Source of the DNA: Primula veris | Lineage: Eukaryota > Streptophyta > Magnoliopsida > Ericales > Primulaceae | Assembly (NCBI GenBank): GCA_963682055.1 | Contig: OY821749.1 | Coordinates: 7,862,336 to 7,926,335, forward strand | DNA length: 64,000 nucleotides | Reading direction: 5' to 3' | Position numbers and translations under genes: made by a program | The notes under the pieces: model-generated | Database searches by the model: none | Told to the model about the DNA's origin: nothing | The model's input: the letters and a program-made list of their open reading frames with translations, nothing else | Shown here: positions 1 through 11,350 of the stretch, piece by piece | Position numbering within the stretch: position 1 is the stretch's first letter | Layout of the letters: every line of letters starts with the position of its first letter

Positions 1-101
1 TTTTGTATAAAAATCCGCTTCATACCATCTTAATCAATCTAACTTTGTACCTGAACCCCAACCCCATATCAGGAAACCAGAATAAAAACAACAGAAAATA
101 A

Positions 102-1559
102 AAACACACCCATGAAAACAACTTAATCAAAAACTCATTTCCATCCCCACTCGTCATTCACAAAAACCCTAACCCCAAAACCAAAATCCAAGCGCTAGAC
201 ACCGTTATCGACCAAATCAAATCGTCACTAAAAAAACACATAACAATCGATACGTAAATCTTCGGCTCTCTCTTAGAAACATGCTTTTATTTTCGTGCGC
301 TCGAACAGGGTTCTCGTATTCATAAACTCATACCCAAAAAGCTTTTGCGTGAAAATGTTGGTATCTCGTTGAAGCTATTGCGATTGTATGCTTCTTGTGG
401 GCACATTGAAAATGCACATAAACTATTCGATGAAATGTCTAAAAGGAACAATTCGGCTTTTCCGTGGAATTCTCTTATATCTGGGTATGCTAAAATGGGA
501 TTATACGAAGATGCTCTAGCGATTTACTTCCAAATGGACGAAGAAGGTGTCGATCCGGACCGGTTTACCTTCCCTCGGGTTCTGAAAGCTTGAGGTGGGA
601 TTGGGTCGGTTCGCGTTGGCGAGGAAATCCATCGCCACGCCATCCGAAAAGGGGTTGCGAAAGATGGGTTTGTGCTCAATTCGCCTATTGACATGTATGC
701 AAAATGTGGCGACATTGTGAATGCTTGCAAGGTTTTTGACAAAGTGGCAGATAGGGACCTCATTTGTTTTAATACGATGATAACTAGTTACATTCGACAC
801 GGTCTTTTGGGCATGGCGTTGAGTGTCTATCGCTTGATGATAAGAGATGGGTATGAGCTGGACTCGGTTGGCGTTTCCGCTTTACTCACCGCCACGTCAT
901 CGATGAGAGTTGGAGGCCAGTTTCATGCTTGGGTGACTAGACGAGGTCTCGAATGGGATTTATCAATTGCTAATGCTCTCATAGTTTTTTATTCTAAGAA
1001 CAGAAAGTTAGAACAAGCTCGTTGGATATTCGTGAATATGCCAGATAGAGATGTAGTATCATGGAATTCGATAATTTCTGCTAACTATAAAGACTTGAAA
1101 GCTTTAGTTTACTTTCAAGAAATGGAAAATCATGGTTTTTTTCCGGATAACATCACGTTTGTGTCTGTGCTATCGGCTGGTACTCATTTGGGCTTGGTCG
1201 AGGATGGGGAGAGGCTCTTTTCGTTGATGAGAGAGAAGTACGGAGTGAGCCCGGTCATGGAACACTACGCTTGCATTGTGAGTACGTATGGAAGATCTGG
1301 GTTGATCGACAAGGCTTACGAAGTTATCGTGAATACGATGGAGTTTGAGGCTGGTCCAACAGTGTGGGGAGCATTATTATATGCTTGTTATCTTCATAGC
1401 AATGTAGAAATTGGCGAGGTTGCAGCTCAACATCTTTTCGAGTTGGAGCCTGATAATGAACATAATTTCGAGCTTCTAATGAAGATCTATGGCAATAAGG
1501 GAAATTTGGAGGCTGTCGAACGACTAAGTTTGATGATGGTAGAAAGGGGATTGGCTTAG
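102..1559 (+). pseudogene. OTP70: OTP70-like chloroplast PPR protein, broken by stop codons
   Basis: One frame reads as a PLS-class pentatricopeptide repeat protein with a C-terminal E-type region. Landmarks are LYASCG, NSLISGYA, DRFTFPRVLKA, MYAKCGDIV, EHYAC and GPTVWGALLYACYLH, ending in ELEPDNEHNFELL and a normal TAG. From memory the order and wording match Arabidopsis OTP70 (At4g25270), a plastid factor for rpoC1 intron splicing. The frame is not open: TAA at 255-257, and TGA at 591-593 exactly where the family has the Cys of LKACGGIG. No in-frame ATG follows the TAA at 99-101 before the recognisable protein at about 189. The open stretches are 258-590 and 594-1559, still in one frame. 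Only the longer 3' part (from the Met at 672) could make a protein. Nuclear stop codons are not known to be repaired by editing, so this is probably a pseudogene with a working copy elsewhere. Sequencing or assembly error is the alternative. Confidence 0.85.
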
Positions 1560-2515
1560 TATAAGACAATTAACCGATGTAAGTTAAATTCTGTTTGCAA
1601 TATGTATGTAATACATGAGTTATATTATAATATATTAATATACCGTGTCATATAGATAGTTACATGATGTCTTGTGTCGACGGTCAAGGAATGCTGTGTA
1701 CTCTGTTCTAGACCTAGCTAACAGAAAAGAACCAAATACTATGCAACATTACTGCCTACTGGTGCTGTTAATTGTTCGGGTTAGTGCTATCGAATGCTGC
1801 ACTAAACCGATTAAGTGCTCCTTTTTGCCTACCGATAACCAGATAATATTAAATCTAACCAATCAGAAAAATTCCGTGTATTTAACAATTTAGTCAATTT
1901 TTACTGAAAGAGATCATGGTCAACAATTTTTATCAACAGTTGAGTTTACTAAACTATTACTTAAAGACCATTAGAAATAATTGTTAAATAAAACAAGATT
2001 TAATGACCCTAAAGAAACAAATAGTGTCCCACACTTCCACTTAACTAGGAGATAAATATATCTGGAAGATTAACTAAAAAGCTGGGGAAACTGAGGGTGG
2101 GTGAATTTTCATTTTTGTTTTTTGAAAGTAGAATTTTCACTTTGTATGGTTCGTTGCTTTTCTGTGAACATAAATCTGTTCCATTAGATTTGATATATTA
2201 TTTTTAATTTTATTTTACCAATAATATAACAACCACAACTTGTTAAATTTAGAAAATTTGACCGTGCCCATTTTTTATGGCCTGTAATAGCTCAAAAAAG
2301 TTCCCGAAAGATAAAATTTACCCGTACGTGCGCTGTAACCCTTGTTATGTACCGCAAAGACCATTCACATGACATTTTACTTGTTAAACCGTGATTAGAT
2401 TCTCACAGAACGAAATCAACGGTCATTTACCGGAACTAATATAAGTTCTTTCCAAGTTTCCCCTCCACATATTAGAAACAGCTCTAGCGCAAGCTATATT
2501 TAGCTTCATATTCAC
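1560..2515. other. intergenic, PPR 3' flank and PMEI upstream region
   Basis: No gene is seen. A short open frame at 1672-1893 is preserved in copy B only because the whole block is duplicated; it has no recognisable domain. The proximal 200 bases form the putative PMEI promoter. Confidence 0.6.
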
Positions 2516-2522
2516 TATAAAT
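2516..2522 (+). promoter_or_regulatory. putative TATA box of the PMEI gene
   Basis: TATAAAT lies about 55 bases before the PMEI ATG at 2577, a plausible spacing for a short 5' leader. The same motif sits upstream of the copy B pseudogene at 10700-10706. Confidence 0.55.
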
Positions 2523-2576
2523 TTAGCATATGCGACTACTTTTACCTTTTAATAATCATTGTTTTTCTCAAACAAA

Positions 2577-3167
2577 ATGGCACATCCTACTTTGTTTTTA
2601 TTACCAATTGTCATCTCTTTCGTTTTCACCACCTCCACGGCCATCTCTGCACCTTCGTCCACAAGCTTTGTTAGTAATTCTTGCAAAGGCACCTTTTATC
2701 CTACCGAGTGCATAAATTCCCTCTCTCCCTTCTCCGATACGATTAAGAAAAGCCCTCTAATAATGGCTCAAACCGCACTATCTGTGGCCCAGAGCCAAGC
2801 CCAATCTGGCAAAGCCCTTGTGCTTAAGCTTATAAAAGGCATGGAAAAAAAATCGGCTGAGTATAAAGTGCTAGACGATTGTTTGGACCAATTGGACAGC
2901 ACCGTCGATTTGCTTATCCAGTCGGTTAACGAGTTGAAGCTTGTTGGCCCAAAAGATAATCAGAGTATCGCGTGGAGGATTAGCAATGTCCAAACCTGGG
3001 TAAGCGCTGCTCTAACCGATCAAGACACTTGTTTGGAGGCGTTTAAGGAGAAGGGCCTGAGCAGTAAAAACGTAGACAACGTTAGTTCGAAGGTGACAGC
3101 TAGCAAAAAGGCTACCAGCAATTCATTGGCTTTAGTAAATAAACTTCCGCGTGAAAATGCAATGTAG
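2577..3167 (+). CDS. plant invertase/pectin methylesterase inhibitor (PMEI) family protein
   Basis: This single-exon frame encodes a 196-residue secreted inhibitor. Residues 1-25 form a signal peptide (MAHPTLFLLPIVISFVF core) and the rest is a four-helix PMEI domain. The four expected cysteines are at 36 and 45 (helical hairpin, CKGTFYPTEC), 102 (DDCLDQL) and 152 (TDQDTCLEAF), the spacing that makes the two family disulfides. Family proteins bind pectin methylesterases or acid invertases in the cell wall or vacuole, and sequence alone does not say which. The ATG at 2577 is chosen because the hydrophobic leader starts there and a TATA box lies 55 bases upstream. Length is normal. A second copy at 10760-11350 is broken by a stop, so this is the working member of the pair. 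A PME gene at 50448 lies on the same strand, but no functional link is shown. Confidence 0.9.
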   Translation: MAHPTLFLLPIVISFVFTTSTAISAPSSTSFVSNSCKGTFYPTECINSLSPFSDTIKKSPLIMAQTALSVAQSQAQSGKALVLKLIKGMEKKSAEYKVLDDCLDQLDSTVDLLIQSVNELKLVGPKDNQSIAWRISNVQTWVSAALTDQDTCLEAFKEKGLSSKNVDNVSSKVTASKKATSNSLALVNKLPRENAM

Positions 3168-3264
3168 ATCCACTTCAACATATTTTGAAATTCTTGAATA
3201 CTTTTGTAGGATAGAATTGGAGCTGTGACCTGTAAACCGTATTAAAGTTGTTATTGTTAAATCT

Positions 3265-3299
3265 AATAAAGTGTAGTTGTGATTGTTAAATCTAATAAA
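3265..3299 (+). terminator. candidate polyadenylation signals of the PMEI gene
   Basis: Two AATAAA hexamers at 3265-3270 and 3294-3299 lie 98 and 127 bases after the stop codon, inside a short direct repeat (TTGTTAAATCTAATAAAGTG). The copy B pseudogene keeps the same arrangement. Confidence 0.5.
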
Positions 3300-3763
3300 G
3301 TGTAGTTTTGATGTTAAATACAGAGATAATAATATTGATTATGATGTGGTTGCTCTAAGCAAACAAACTTATAAGATAGTATAATAGTCATATCCATATT
3401 AGGATCAATTGAGGCACAACCATATCAGTTAGAGAAAATCGAAGCGACGTTAACTACGTAGTTATTGACTTAAATTTGTTCTTGTGTACGACTTTACCGT
3501 GTCTGGCTTATTAGTTGATTTATCCCTCTTCGTTTGCTTGAATTCTATATATATAAATATATGATTTCATGCCTATATAATTATTATCACTGGAAAGAAA
3601 ATAAGAGAGAGAAATAGTTAATTAAGTTGTTCGATATAAAAATTTGAGTTTTATTGTTAGATTGTCTTCGTTTGATTGTTATTGTAAGCATAGTTTGTCG
3701 GGTTGGAATAAAAGATAATTACTTTTTGTTTATTTAATGTTTTTTTTATTTGTAAACTTCCAT
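3300..3763. other. intergenic, no gene seen
   Basis: AT-rich DNA shared with copy B. It contains the empty Copia target site (about 3442) and no supported gene. Confidence 0.6.
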
Positions 3764-3946
3764 TAGGGGTCAGGAAAAAAAATCGAAATCTAAATTCCGA
3801 TTCGACTCTGATCTCTAGGTATACCTAATCGGAGTCATATGGTTTTAGATTAGATATGAGTTTCAATTTTAAATCTGTAAATCCGATCCGAAAATCCAAA
3901 ACTTTAAATAATCCGACATTTAACCGAAATTATCCAAGTCTGTAAT
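3764..3946. repeat. fragment of a hAT-like terminal repeat element
   Basis: The segment starts TAGGGGTCAGG and is rich in CCGATCCGAAAATCC-type words. A related segment lies inverted at about 27170-27298, ending GGCCCTA. The TAGGG terminus resembles the hAT-type MITEs elsewhere in the window. The other end has been displaced by the LINE that follows. Confidence 0.4.
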
Positions 3947-3948
3947 TA

Positions 3949-4231
3949 TTTTTTTTCGGCAAATAAGAATATATTAAAAAGCAAAATGTACCCAGATTTA
4001 CAACAATAGAACTAAAATCAAGATTCAACAATGTTGATACAATTTAAAAAAAAATAGAAAATAAAATGTGGATACTACCAAACAACAGATTAACACAATA
4101 AGTTATTCCTATAATAAGCAAACACCTAAATAGCTTGTTTATTTCACAGCCGTCTAAACAGTCACTCACGCCCAAATATTCAGGGCGGTTTTATTTTCAT
4201 CATCTTAGCTTCTAAGGCATTGTGAGCAGCT
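3949..4231 (-). mobile_element. LINE 3' end (copy A)
   Basis: A poly(T) run at 3949-3956 marks the poly(A) tail of an element on the minus strand. The adjoining sequence (CGGCAAATAAGAATATATT on the plus strand) has the look of plant L1-type LINE 3' ends. The copy B counterpart at 20566 continues into a DUF4283-like ORF1 remnant. Here the LINE is cut at about 4231 by the Mutator-like element. Confidence 0.6.
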
Positions 4232-4658
4232 TTTATACTACATTTTTATACTATATTTTTTCAGTGATTAAATAGACGGTTTGCAGTGATTCTGTGCAAA
4301 ACGTAAATTAAATCTACGATTTGCATGAAATTTTCAGAAATTGCAGAACAGTCTCTGCATTTCTTAAAAACTGCATATTGGTCATATCAATAAAAATACT
4401 GAATATTTTTTTAAAAATTAAACATGAATTTTTTTTATAAAAAACTAAATGGCACATTCTTAAAAATATAAATAAAATAAAAACAATTTTTTTATAGATT
4501 ACTAAATCTTTAAATATGGTTTTTTTAGACATGAATATTTTATAATTAGTTGATTTGATCAATTTTTTAGTTTATTAGAGTTGCAATATTGGTTATATCA
4601 ATAAAAATACTCAAATTTTAAAAATTAAACATGGACTTTTTAATTAAAAATGTAAATA

Positions 4659-5380
4659 CCCTATTCTTAAAAATATAGATAAAATAAAATAATTTTTTTT
4701 TTTAAAATACTAAATTTTCTAAACATGTTTTTAAAAAAAAAATTAAAAATGATTTTTTTATTTTTTTAATAACGAACCGTAAAAACAAAATACAAACGGT
4801 AAGTTAAATTTACGGTTTGTAGTGTAAATGTCATTGGATACCCTATCCATAAAAATCATCCAACAACACTTACTCTTTTGAATTTTTTTGATTGATTTGA
4901 CAACACACAAGTTCGTCTTTATTATGAAATAACAATCCTATTCGAAAATAACTTCTCAATACATGATTAAAGCTTGAAAATGACTAGACATTATTTTAAA
5001 AAAAAAATTAAGGATGATTTTTTTAATAAAAAACTTAATACCCTATTCTTAGAAATATAAATAAAATAATTTTTTTTTTTTTATAAAATACTAAATCTTC
5101 TAGACATTTTTTTAAAAATTAAACATGATTTTTTAATTTTTTTTAATAATGAACCGTAAAAACAAAATACAAAATGTAAGTTAAATTTACGGTTTGCAGT
5201 GTAAACGGCATTGGATACCCTATCCATAAAAATCATCCAACAGCACTTGCTCACTTTTGAAATTTTTTGATTGATTTGACAACACACAAGTTCGTCTTTA
5301 TTATGAAATAACAACCCTATCCGAAAATGAATTCTCAATGCATGATTAAAGTTTAAAAATGACTAGACATGATTTTTTTT
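4659..5380. repeat. two-copy tandem repeat (~375 bp) in the Mutator-like element
   Basis: Units at about 4659-4995 and 5035-5380 share ATACCCTATTCTTA, GAACCGTAAAAACAAAATAC, TTAAATTTACGGTTTG, TGACAACACACAAGTTCG and more in the same order. Each contains the CCGTAAA...TTTACGG inverted motif discussed in the findings. They probably arose by internal duplication of a subterminal region. Confidence 0.8.
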
Positions 5381-5515
5381 TTTGAAATTGAATATAAATA
5401 TGGTATATTTTTGCCAATTCTAACCATCTCTCAAATTAAACACAAACACTCACTTAAATCTCTTCAAAAATACTCATTTCTCCAAACAAAAACATACACA
5501 AAACACTATTCGAAA

Positions 5516-8110
5516 ATGAATTAGGATTATAGTTGTGACAACAACCAATTGAACTACAACTATGTTGATTTGTCCAGTAGCTCAAACAAGGAACTAACTG
5601 ACTATACAGAACATTTTGAAGTTGATGATTTGACTTGGGATGGAAGGGATTTAGTGACGTGGCTGGAAATTGAGGTTTTATTCTTACGATCCGTAGGTCT
5701 TGGTTTGGGGGGTGGGGGTGATGGGAGAAGAGCACCGTATGTTGATATTGTGTGTGATAAATTGGGGGTTTACAAAAAGAAGAAGCCGTCTTCCACAAAT
5801 TCAGGTACCAAAAAAAAAGATTGTCCATTTTTCATTAACGGTTACGTAGTTAATGATGAATGGATGCGTCGTGAAGAAAATGGACATCATAACCACCCAC
5901 CTCCCACTTACCTTCAAGGGCAAGCACGACATGCTCGTTTAACACAAGAGGAAAAAGAAATGGTTAAAACTTTAAGGCAAAGTAGTTTTAAAATTAGTGC
6001 AATATTAGAGGCCATAAAAAATCGAAATCCTGACAATGTATCCAACACTAAAATGATACATAATTATTTGGCTGGTCTGAAAGTTAAAGAGAGAGATGGT
6101 AGAAACCCAATACAAGAACTGTTTAATTTGTTGGATAGACATCGGTATACTTTCTTCTATAATATGAACCCAACAACTCATAGGGTAGAGAACTCGTTTT
6201 TTGCCCACCCTGATTCTATAAGGATGTTCAAAGCTTTTCCTGATGTATTGTTAATGGACTGTACATATATGACAAACCGTTTTAATATGTCATTTCTAGA
6301 GGTCATAGGGATGACATCAACGAACCAAACATATTGTTTAGGTTTTGTTTTCATGAGGGATGAGACTCAGCAAAGTTATACGCTTTGGAAAAATTTAAAG
6401 AAACATTGGAGGGTTGTACGCTACCTAGGGTGTTTGTGACCGACAGAGAAATGGCCTTGCTAAATGCTTTATCCGTTCTTTTTTTCGATTCTTATCATAT
6501 ATTGTGCACTTTTCATATTACCAAAATTGTTTTGAGAAACTGTAAAAAAAAATCTCAGACGAGGAGTGGCAAACGTTTCTAGATAATTGGGGTTTATTGA
6601 TTGATGCTGAGACAATAGAGGAGTACAATTATAAACGATCTTCTTTCAATTCCTCCTACAAATCGTATACTGCTGTGCTTAAGTATGTAGACAAGCTGTT
6701 AAATGATTATGCCGATAAGTTTGTTGCATGTTATACCAACCATACAACACATCTAGGTAACAGAACTAGTAATCGGGCCGAACAACAACACGCAAAGCTA
6801 TAAAGATCTCTTTCCACAAATACTGGCACGCTTGAAAATGATCGGGTAGAAGTGAATAAAATTCTGAATAAACAGTTTGAGGATATTAAGATGAAATTGG
6901 ATAAATGCAAGTCTTATTTTCCACATTCAGAACGGACACCTCTATTTAAAAATCTTAGGTCGTATATCACACAACATGCCTTTGATTTATTATTTGAAGA
7001 ACACATAAAATGTAGTGGACAGTCTGATGAGAATTGTTCTTGCGGTATAAAGTTGTCTCACGGGTTACCTTGTCATCATATTATGAGTGAACATATTTTA
7101 TTCGGAAAAGCCCTTCCACTAGAATATATCCATACATTCTGGAAAAAATTAGATGTAATTGATGATAATGTGAAAAACGATGATTATGGGGTAGAGGGTG
7201 ATCTTGAAGAGTTTTAAAGTGTTTATTCTACCAAAACTAATGTTGAACAACGGCGTATGAAAACACAGCTCCGAGATATAGCCTTACCATCTAGAACATT
7301 CATGAATGATCCTGATGTGAGACAAAGTAGGGGGAGACCTAGAAAATGAGACAATTCTAGTAAGAGAGATAAGTCGGGATGGGAGTATGTGGAGAAACAG
7401 AGTGCTAGTGCTATTAGAGATAAATGTAAAAGTAAAGCGGAAGAAACAACGGAGGTAAAGGTACACCAATTAGGAGGCCGCAAAACCAAACAAATAGGCC
7501 CACCACCACTAGGCAAATCTTCCCGTAGAGTGACCAAATATGGGTTATGTTACATAATTACATCGATACGGTTTATGATGTGCGTGGGGATGGTAACTGT
7601 GGGTTCCGAGTAATTGCAAAGTTAATGGGTAAAGAACATGTAGAAAATGATTGGTACGCAATTAGATGTGAATTGTTTCAAGAGCCGCAACAAATGAAAG
7701 GTATTTATTATGATCTGTTTGAGAATCTCGATTTTGAAGGTTATCATTATGATTATATTCTATCCAGTTTGAATTTTTATCATCCTACAAATCCTGTCCC
7801 TTTTGAAAAATGGATGAGATTGCTGTCATTAAGGCCAAACAAAAATGGAGGGTACAAGTATGAAATGCCACTTTTTTACCTCTTTATACTGGTCCGCCTC
7901 CTAGAATGACATATTACATCCCTACTGTAATGGTGTACGTCAACAGTTGTCATTATGCTGAAATTATTCCTAAAGAAGGGATATCTTGCCAATGTTAATA
8001 ATTATAGCACGGTGGGAACAAACACGCACTGAGCCTGCTGAGCCATGGAAGAAACCTTTTCGAACAAATTTCAACTTATAGATAGCGCTGGAAAGGCAAT
8101 CGGGAAAGCA
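5516..8110 (+). pseudogene. MULE transposase (FAR1-like, SWIM) fused to OTU-like protease, degenerate
   Basis: The frame begins ATG AAT TAG, a stop at codon 3 (5522). It then reads an N-terminal FAR1/WRKY-type DNA-binding region (DCPFFINGYV...GHHNHPPP), the MULE transposase core with its Asp (LLMDCTYMTN) and, after a frameshift near 6379, the second Asp (FVTDREMALL) and LCTFHI. After another frameshift in an A-run (6544-6552) come the Glu region (SNRAEQQHAKL, then TAA at 6801) and a SWIM zinc finger CSCGIKLSHGLPCHHI near 7035-7085. A SRGRPRK linker ends in TGA (7347). Next is an OTU motif VRGDGNCGFRVIAKLMG near 7570-7625, with a likely catalytic-His region CHYAEI near 7950. Such transposases mobilise MULEs; OTU domains are cysteine-type deubiquitinases. 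The linker shows the two were once one polyprotein. It cannot now be translated intact. Confidence 0.82.
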
Positions 8111-9148
8111 AATCCTAAATGAAGAAGATGTTATAAACGTATTAAGTTCATAATTAGTTTTTATTTTTTTTATTTTTATGTAAAGTACTCTTTTTTCCAA
8201 GTTATTGTAAACTGGTTTTGATGAGACTCAAATAAAATTATGTGATGTATCATGTTTAACTAATATGTTTTATGAAATTTAGTTAATGTTTGCATATTGA
8301 CGATTGACACCAAATTGACAATTTAGTTAATCTTTCATATTGAGTTATCCAAGTGTTGAAAAACAAACCAATATTATCATATTGGAGCTCTAAAAACTAT
8401 CCCGTATGTGTATGAAAATGTATGATTTCAACTGTTTCTTATTTCTTACTTCACGTACTAAAACTTGCAAAAAGAGTGAAATTAAAAGGATCAATAAATT
8501 TCAACTTATACACTTCACAAAAAAGGTAACATGATGAACCAAAAACCTGAAATTTGTAAAATCAACTTTTATGGGGTAAATTTATCTAAATATTGTATTT
8601 ATTTTGAGAGATTGTTAGAATTGACTAAATTTATATATAAAAAAAATCATGTCTAAAAGATTTAGTATTTTATTAAAAAAATTATTTTTATTTTATGTAT
8701 ATTTTTAAGAATATTACATTTAGTTTTTTTATAAAAAAGTTCATCTTTAATTAAAAAAAAATCATGTTTAATTTTTAAAATTGGTGTATTTTTATTGATA
8801 TAAACAATATTACAACTCTAATAAACTAAAAAAAAACTATCAACTAATTATAAAACATTCATGTCTAAATTGGAGTATTTTTATTGATATAACGAATATT
8901 TCAACTAATTATAAAATATTCATGTCTAAAAAAATCATGTTTAAAAGATTTGGTATTTAATAAAAAAATTATTTTTATTTTATATATATTTTTAAGAATA
9001 TGCCATTTAGTTTTTTATAAAAAAAATCATGTTTAATTTTTTTTAAAAATATTCAGTATTTTTATTGATAGGACCAATATGCAGTTTTTACGAAATACAG
9101 GGATTGTTCTGCAATTTCTGAAAATTTCATGCAAACCATAGATTTAGA

Positions 9149-9447
9149 GGGGTTTTATAGGTTTAGTACCCCAAACTATCTGCTTTTAACAATTTGGGTA
9201 CCCACCTTTCAAATTTTCCAATTTTGGTACCACCTTCTTAATAAATCACGAAATTATATCACGTGACATTTGACAAACATTAATTTGAGAGGCTAATTTG
9301 ACAATTTTGCATAAAAATATGTCATCCTATAAAAATATTTTCCCCAATTTCACTAATAACAAAATTTTGGATTATATGCTAAAAGTTTTTCTAAAATGAC
9401 ATATTTTTGTACAAAATTGTCAAATTAGCATATTAAATTAATATTTT
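9149..9447. mobile_element. MITE-like hairpin and junction DNA
   Basis: About 120 bases of unrecognised sequence (9149-9269, containing TTTAGTACCCCAAACTATC) precede an inverted repeat. The left arm at about 9270-9325 (GCTAATTTGACAATTTTG, AAAAATATGTCAT) pairs with the right arm at 9393-9447 (ATGACATATTTTTG, CAAAATTGTCAAATTAGC). The right arm abuts the first base of duplicated copy B, so the hairpin marks the duplication junction. No target duplication was found. Confidence 0.6.
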
Positions 9448-9705
9448 TCTGGGTTGATCGACAAGGCTTACGAAGTTATCGTGAATACGATGGAGTTTGA
9501 GGCTGGTCCAACAGTGTGGGGAGCATTATTATATGCTTGTTATCTTCATAGCAATGTAGAAATTGGAGAGGTTGCAGCTCAACATCTTTTCGAGTTGGAG
9601 CCTGAACATAATTTCGAGCTTCTAATGAAGATCTATGGCAATAAGGGAAATTTGGAGGCTGTCGAACGACTAAGGTTGATGATGGTAGAAAGGGGATTGG
9701 CTTAG
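9448..9705 (+). pseudogene. 5'-truncated PPR fragment (OTP70-like C-terminus)
   Basis: Only the last 80 or so residues of the PPR protein are present, from the LIDKAYEVI segment through GPTVWGALLYACYLH to MMVERGLA and its TAG. Compared with copy A it lacks six bases (the DN of ELEPDNEH). There is no promoter or start region, and the 5' edge is the duplication breakpoint against a MITE-like hairpin. It is a non-functional relic. Confidence 0.9.
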
Positions 9706-10699
9706 TATAAGACAATTAACCGATGTAAGTTAAATTCTGTTTGCAATATGTATGTAATACATGAGTTATATTATAATATATTAATATACCGTGTCATATA
9801 GATAGTTACATGATGTCTTGTGTCGACGGTCAAGGAATGCTGTGTACTCTGTTCTAGACCTAGCAAACAGAAAAGAACCAAATACTATGCAACATTACTG
9901 CCTACTGGTGCTGTTAATTGTTCGGGTTAGTGCTATCGAATGCTGCACTAACCCGATTAAGTGCTCCTTTTTGCCTACCGATAACCAGATAATATTAAAT
10001 CTAACAAATCAGAAAAATTCCGTGTACTTAACAATTTAGCCAATTTTTACTGAAAGAGATCATGGTCAACCATTTTTATCAACAGTTGAGTTTACTAAAC
10101 TATTACTTAAAGACCATTGGAAATAATTGTTAAACAAAACAAGATTTAATGACCCTAAAGAAACAAATAGTGTCCCACACTTCCACTTAACTAGGAGATA
10201 AAGATATCTGGAAGATTAACTAAAAAGCTGGGGAAACTGATGGTGGGTGAATTTTCATTTTTGTTTTTTGAAAGTAGAATTTTCACTTTGTATGGTTCGT
10301 TGCTTTTCTCCGAGCATAAATCTGTTCCATTAGATTTGATATATTCTTTTTAATTTTATTTTACCAATAATATAACAACCACAACTTGTTAAATTTAGAA
10401 AATTTGACGGTGCCCTTTTTTTTTGGCCTGTAATAGCTCAAAAAAGTTCCCGAAAGATAAAATTTACCCGTGCGTGCGCTGTAACCCTTGTTATGTACCG
10501 CAAAGACCATTCACATGACATTTTACTTGTTAAACCGTGATTAGATTCTCACAGAACGAAATCAACGGTCATCCCAATATCCAAAGAAAAACAATATTAT
10601 CGTTCCTCATTTACCGGAACTAATATAAGTTCTTTCCAAGTTTCCCCTCCACATATTAGAAACAGCTCTAGCGCAAGCTATATTTAGCTTCATATTCAC
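9706..10699. other. intergenic copy of 1560-2515
   Basis: Duplicated upstream region of the PMEI gene. It contains a 36-base stretch (about 10573-10608) absent from copy A, flanked by CAT on both sides, which suggests a short-homology deletion in copy A. No gene is seen. Confidence 0.7.
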
Positions 10700-10759
10700 T
10701 ATAAATTTAGCATATGCGACTCCTTTTACCTTTTAACAATCATTGTTTTTCTCAAACAA

Positions 10760-11350
10760 ATGGCACATCCTACTTTGTTTTTGTTACCAATTGTCCTCTA
10801 TCTCGTATTCACCACCTCCACGGCCATCTCTGCACCTTCGTCCACAAGCTTTGTTAGTAATTCTTGCAAAGGCACCTTTTATCCTACCGAATGCATAAAT
10901 TCCCTCTCTCCCTTCTCCGGTACGATTAAGAAAAGCCCTCTAATAATGGCTCAAACCGCACTATCTGTGGCCTAGAGCCAAGCCCAATCTGGCAAAGCCC
11001 TTGTGCTTAAGCTTATAAAAGGCATGGAAAAAAAATCGGCTGAGTATAAAGTGCTAGACGATTGTTTGGACCAATTGGACAGCACCGTCGATTTGCTTAT
11101 CCAGTCGGTTAACGAGTTGAAGCTTGTTGGCCCAAAAGATAATCAGAATATCGCTTGGAGGATTAGCAATGTCCAAACCTGGGCTAGCGCTGCTCTAACC
11201 GATCAAGACACTTGTTTGGAGGCGTTTAAGGAGAAGGGCCTGAGCAGTAAAAACGTAGACAACGTTAGTTTGAAGGTGACAGCTAGCAAAAAGGCTACCA
11301 GCAATTCATTGGCTTTAGTAAATAAACTTCCGCGTGAAAATGCAATGTAG
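10760..11350 (+). pseudogene. PMEI pseudogene (copy B) with nonsense codon
   Basis: The same 591-base frame as the gene at 2577, without frameshift. CAG has become TAG at 10973-10975, after residue 71 (TALSVA*), so translation would end before the cysteine of the third helix and the fourth cysteine. A few missense changes are present (for example VISFVF to VLYLVF in the leader, TWVS to TWAS, VSSKV to VSLKV). The signal peptide, first two cysteines and TATA box (10700) are kept. The truncated product would lack most of the inhibitor bundle, so it is probably dead, though it may still be transcribed. Confidence 0.9.

Larger units (their letters stand above)
1296..4231. repeat. segmental duplication, copy A
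   Basis: This block (PPR 3' end, PMEI gene, LINE 3' end) recurs at 9448-11622 and continues at 20058-20846, interrupted there by a Copia element. The copies differ by scattered substitutions and small indels. Examples are a 6-base loss in the copy B PPR (the codons for DN) and a 36-base segment present only in copy B near 10573-10608. Copy A ends where the Mutator-like element begins. Copy A keeps the unoccupied Copia target at about 3442, reading GAGAAAATCGAAG. Confidence 0.93.
4232..9148 (+). mobile_element. Mutator-like element with transposase-OTU fusion (degenerate)
   Basis: Inverted terminal sequences pair 4308-4590 with 8880-9148. Both read, toward the interior, TTTGCATGAAATTTTCAG, then GCATATTGGTC, ATCAATAAAAATACTGAA and an AT-rich stretch. 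The outer left end (TTTTATACTACATTTTTATAC) resembles the end of the 47.2-kb element, but its partner is missing on the right, so the right end appears truncated. No target duplication could be matched. The interior has a two-copy tandem repeat, then a transposase/OTU pseudogene on the plus strand. The element sits in the LINE 3' end of copy A; copy B lacks it. Confidence 0.8.

Noticed and set aside
1672..1893. Open frame conserved between the two duplicated copies (1672-1893 and 9818-10039)
   Set aside because: Its conservation follows from the block duplication; no domain, promoter or codon signature supports it.
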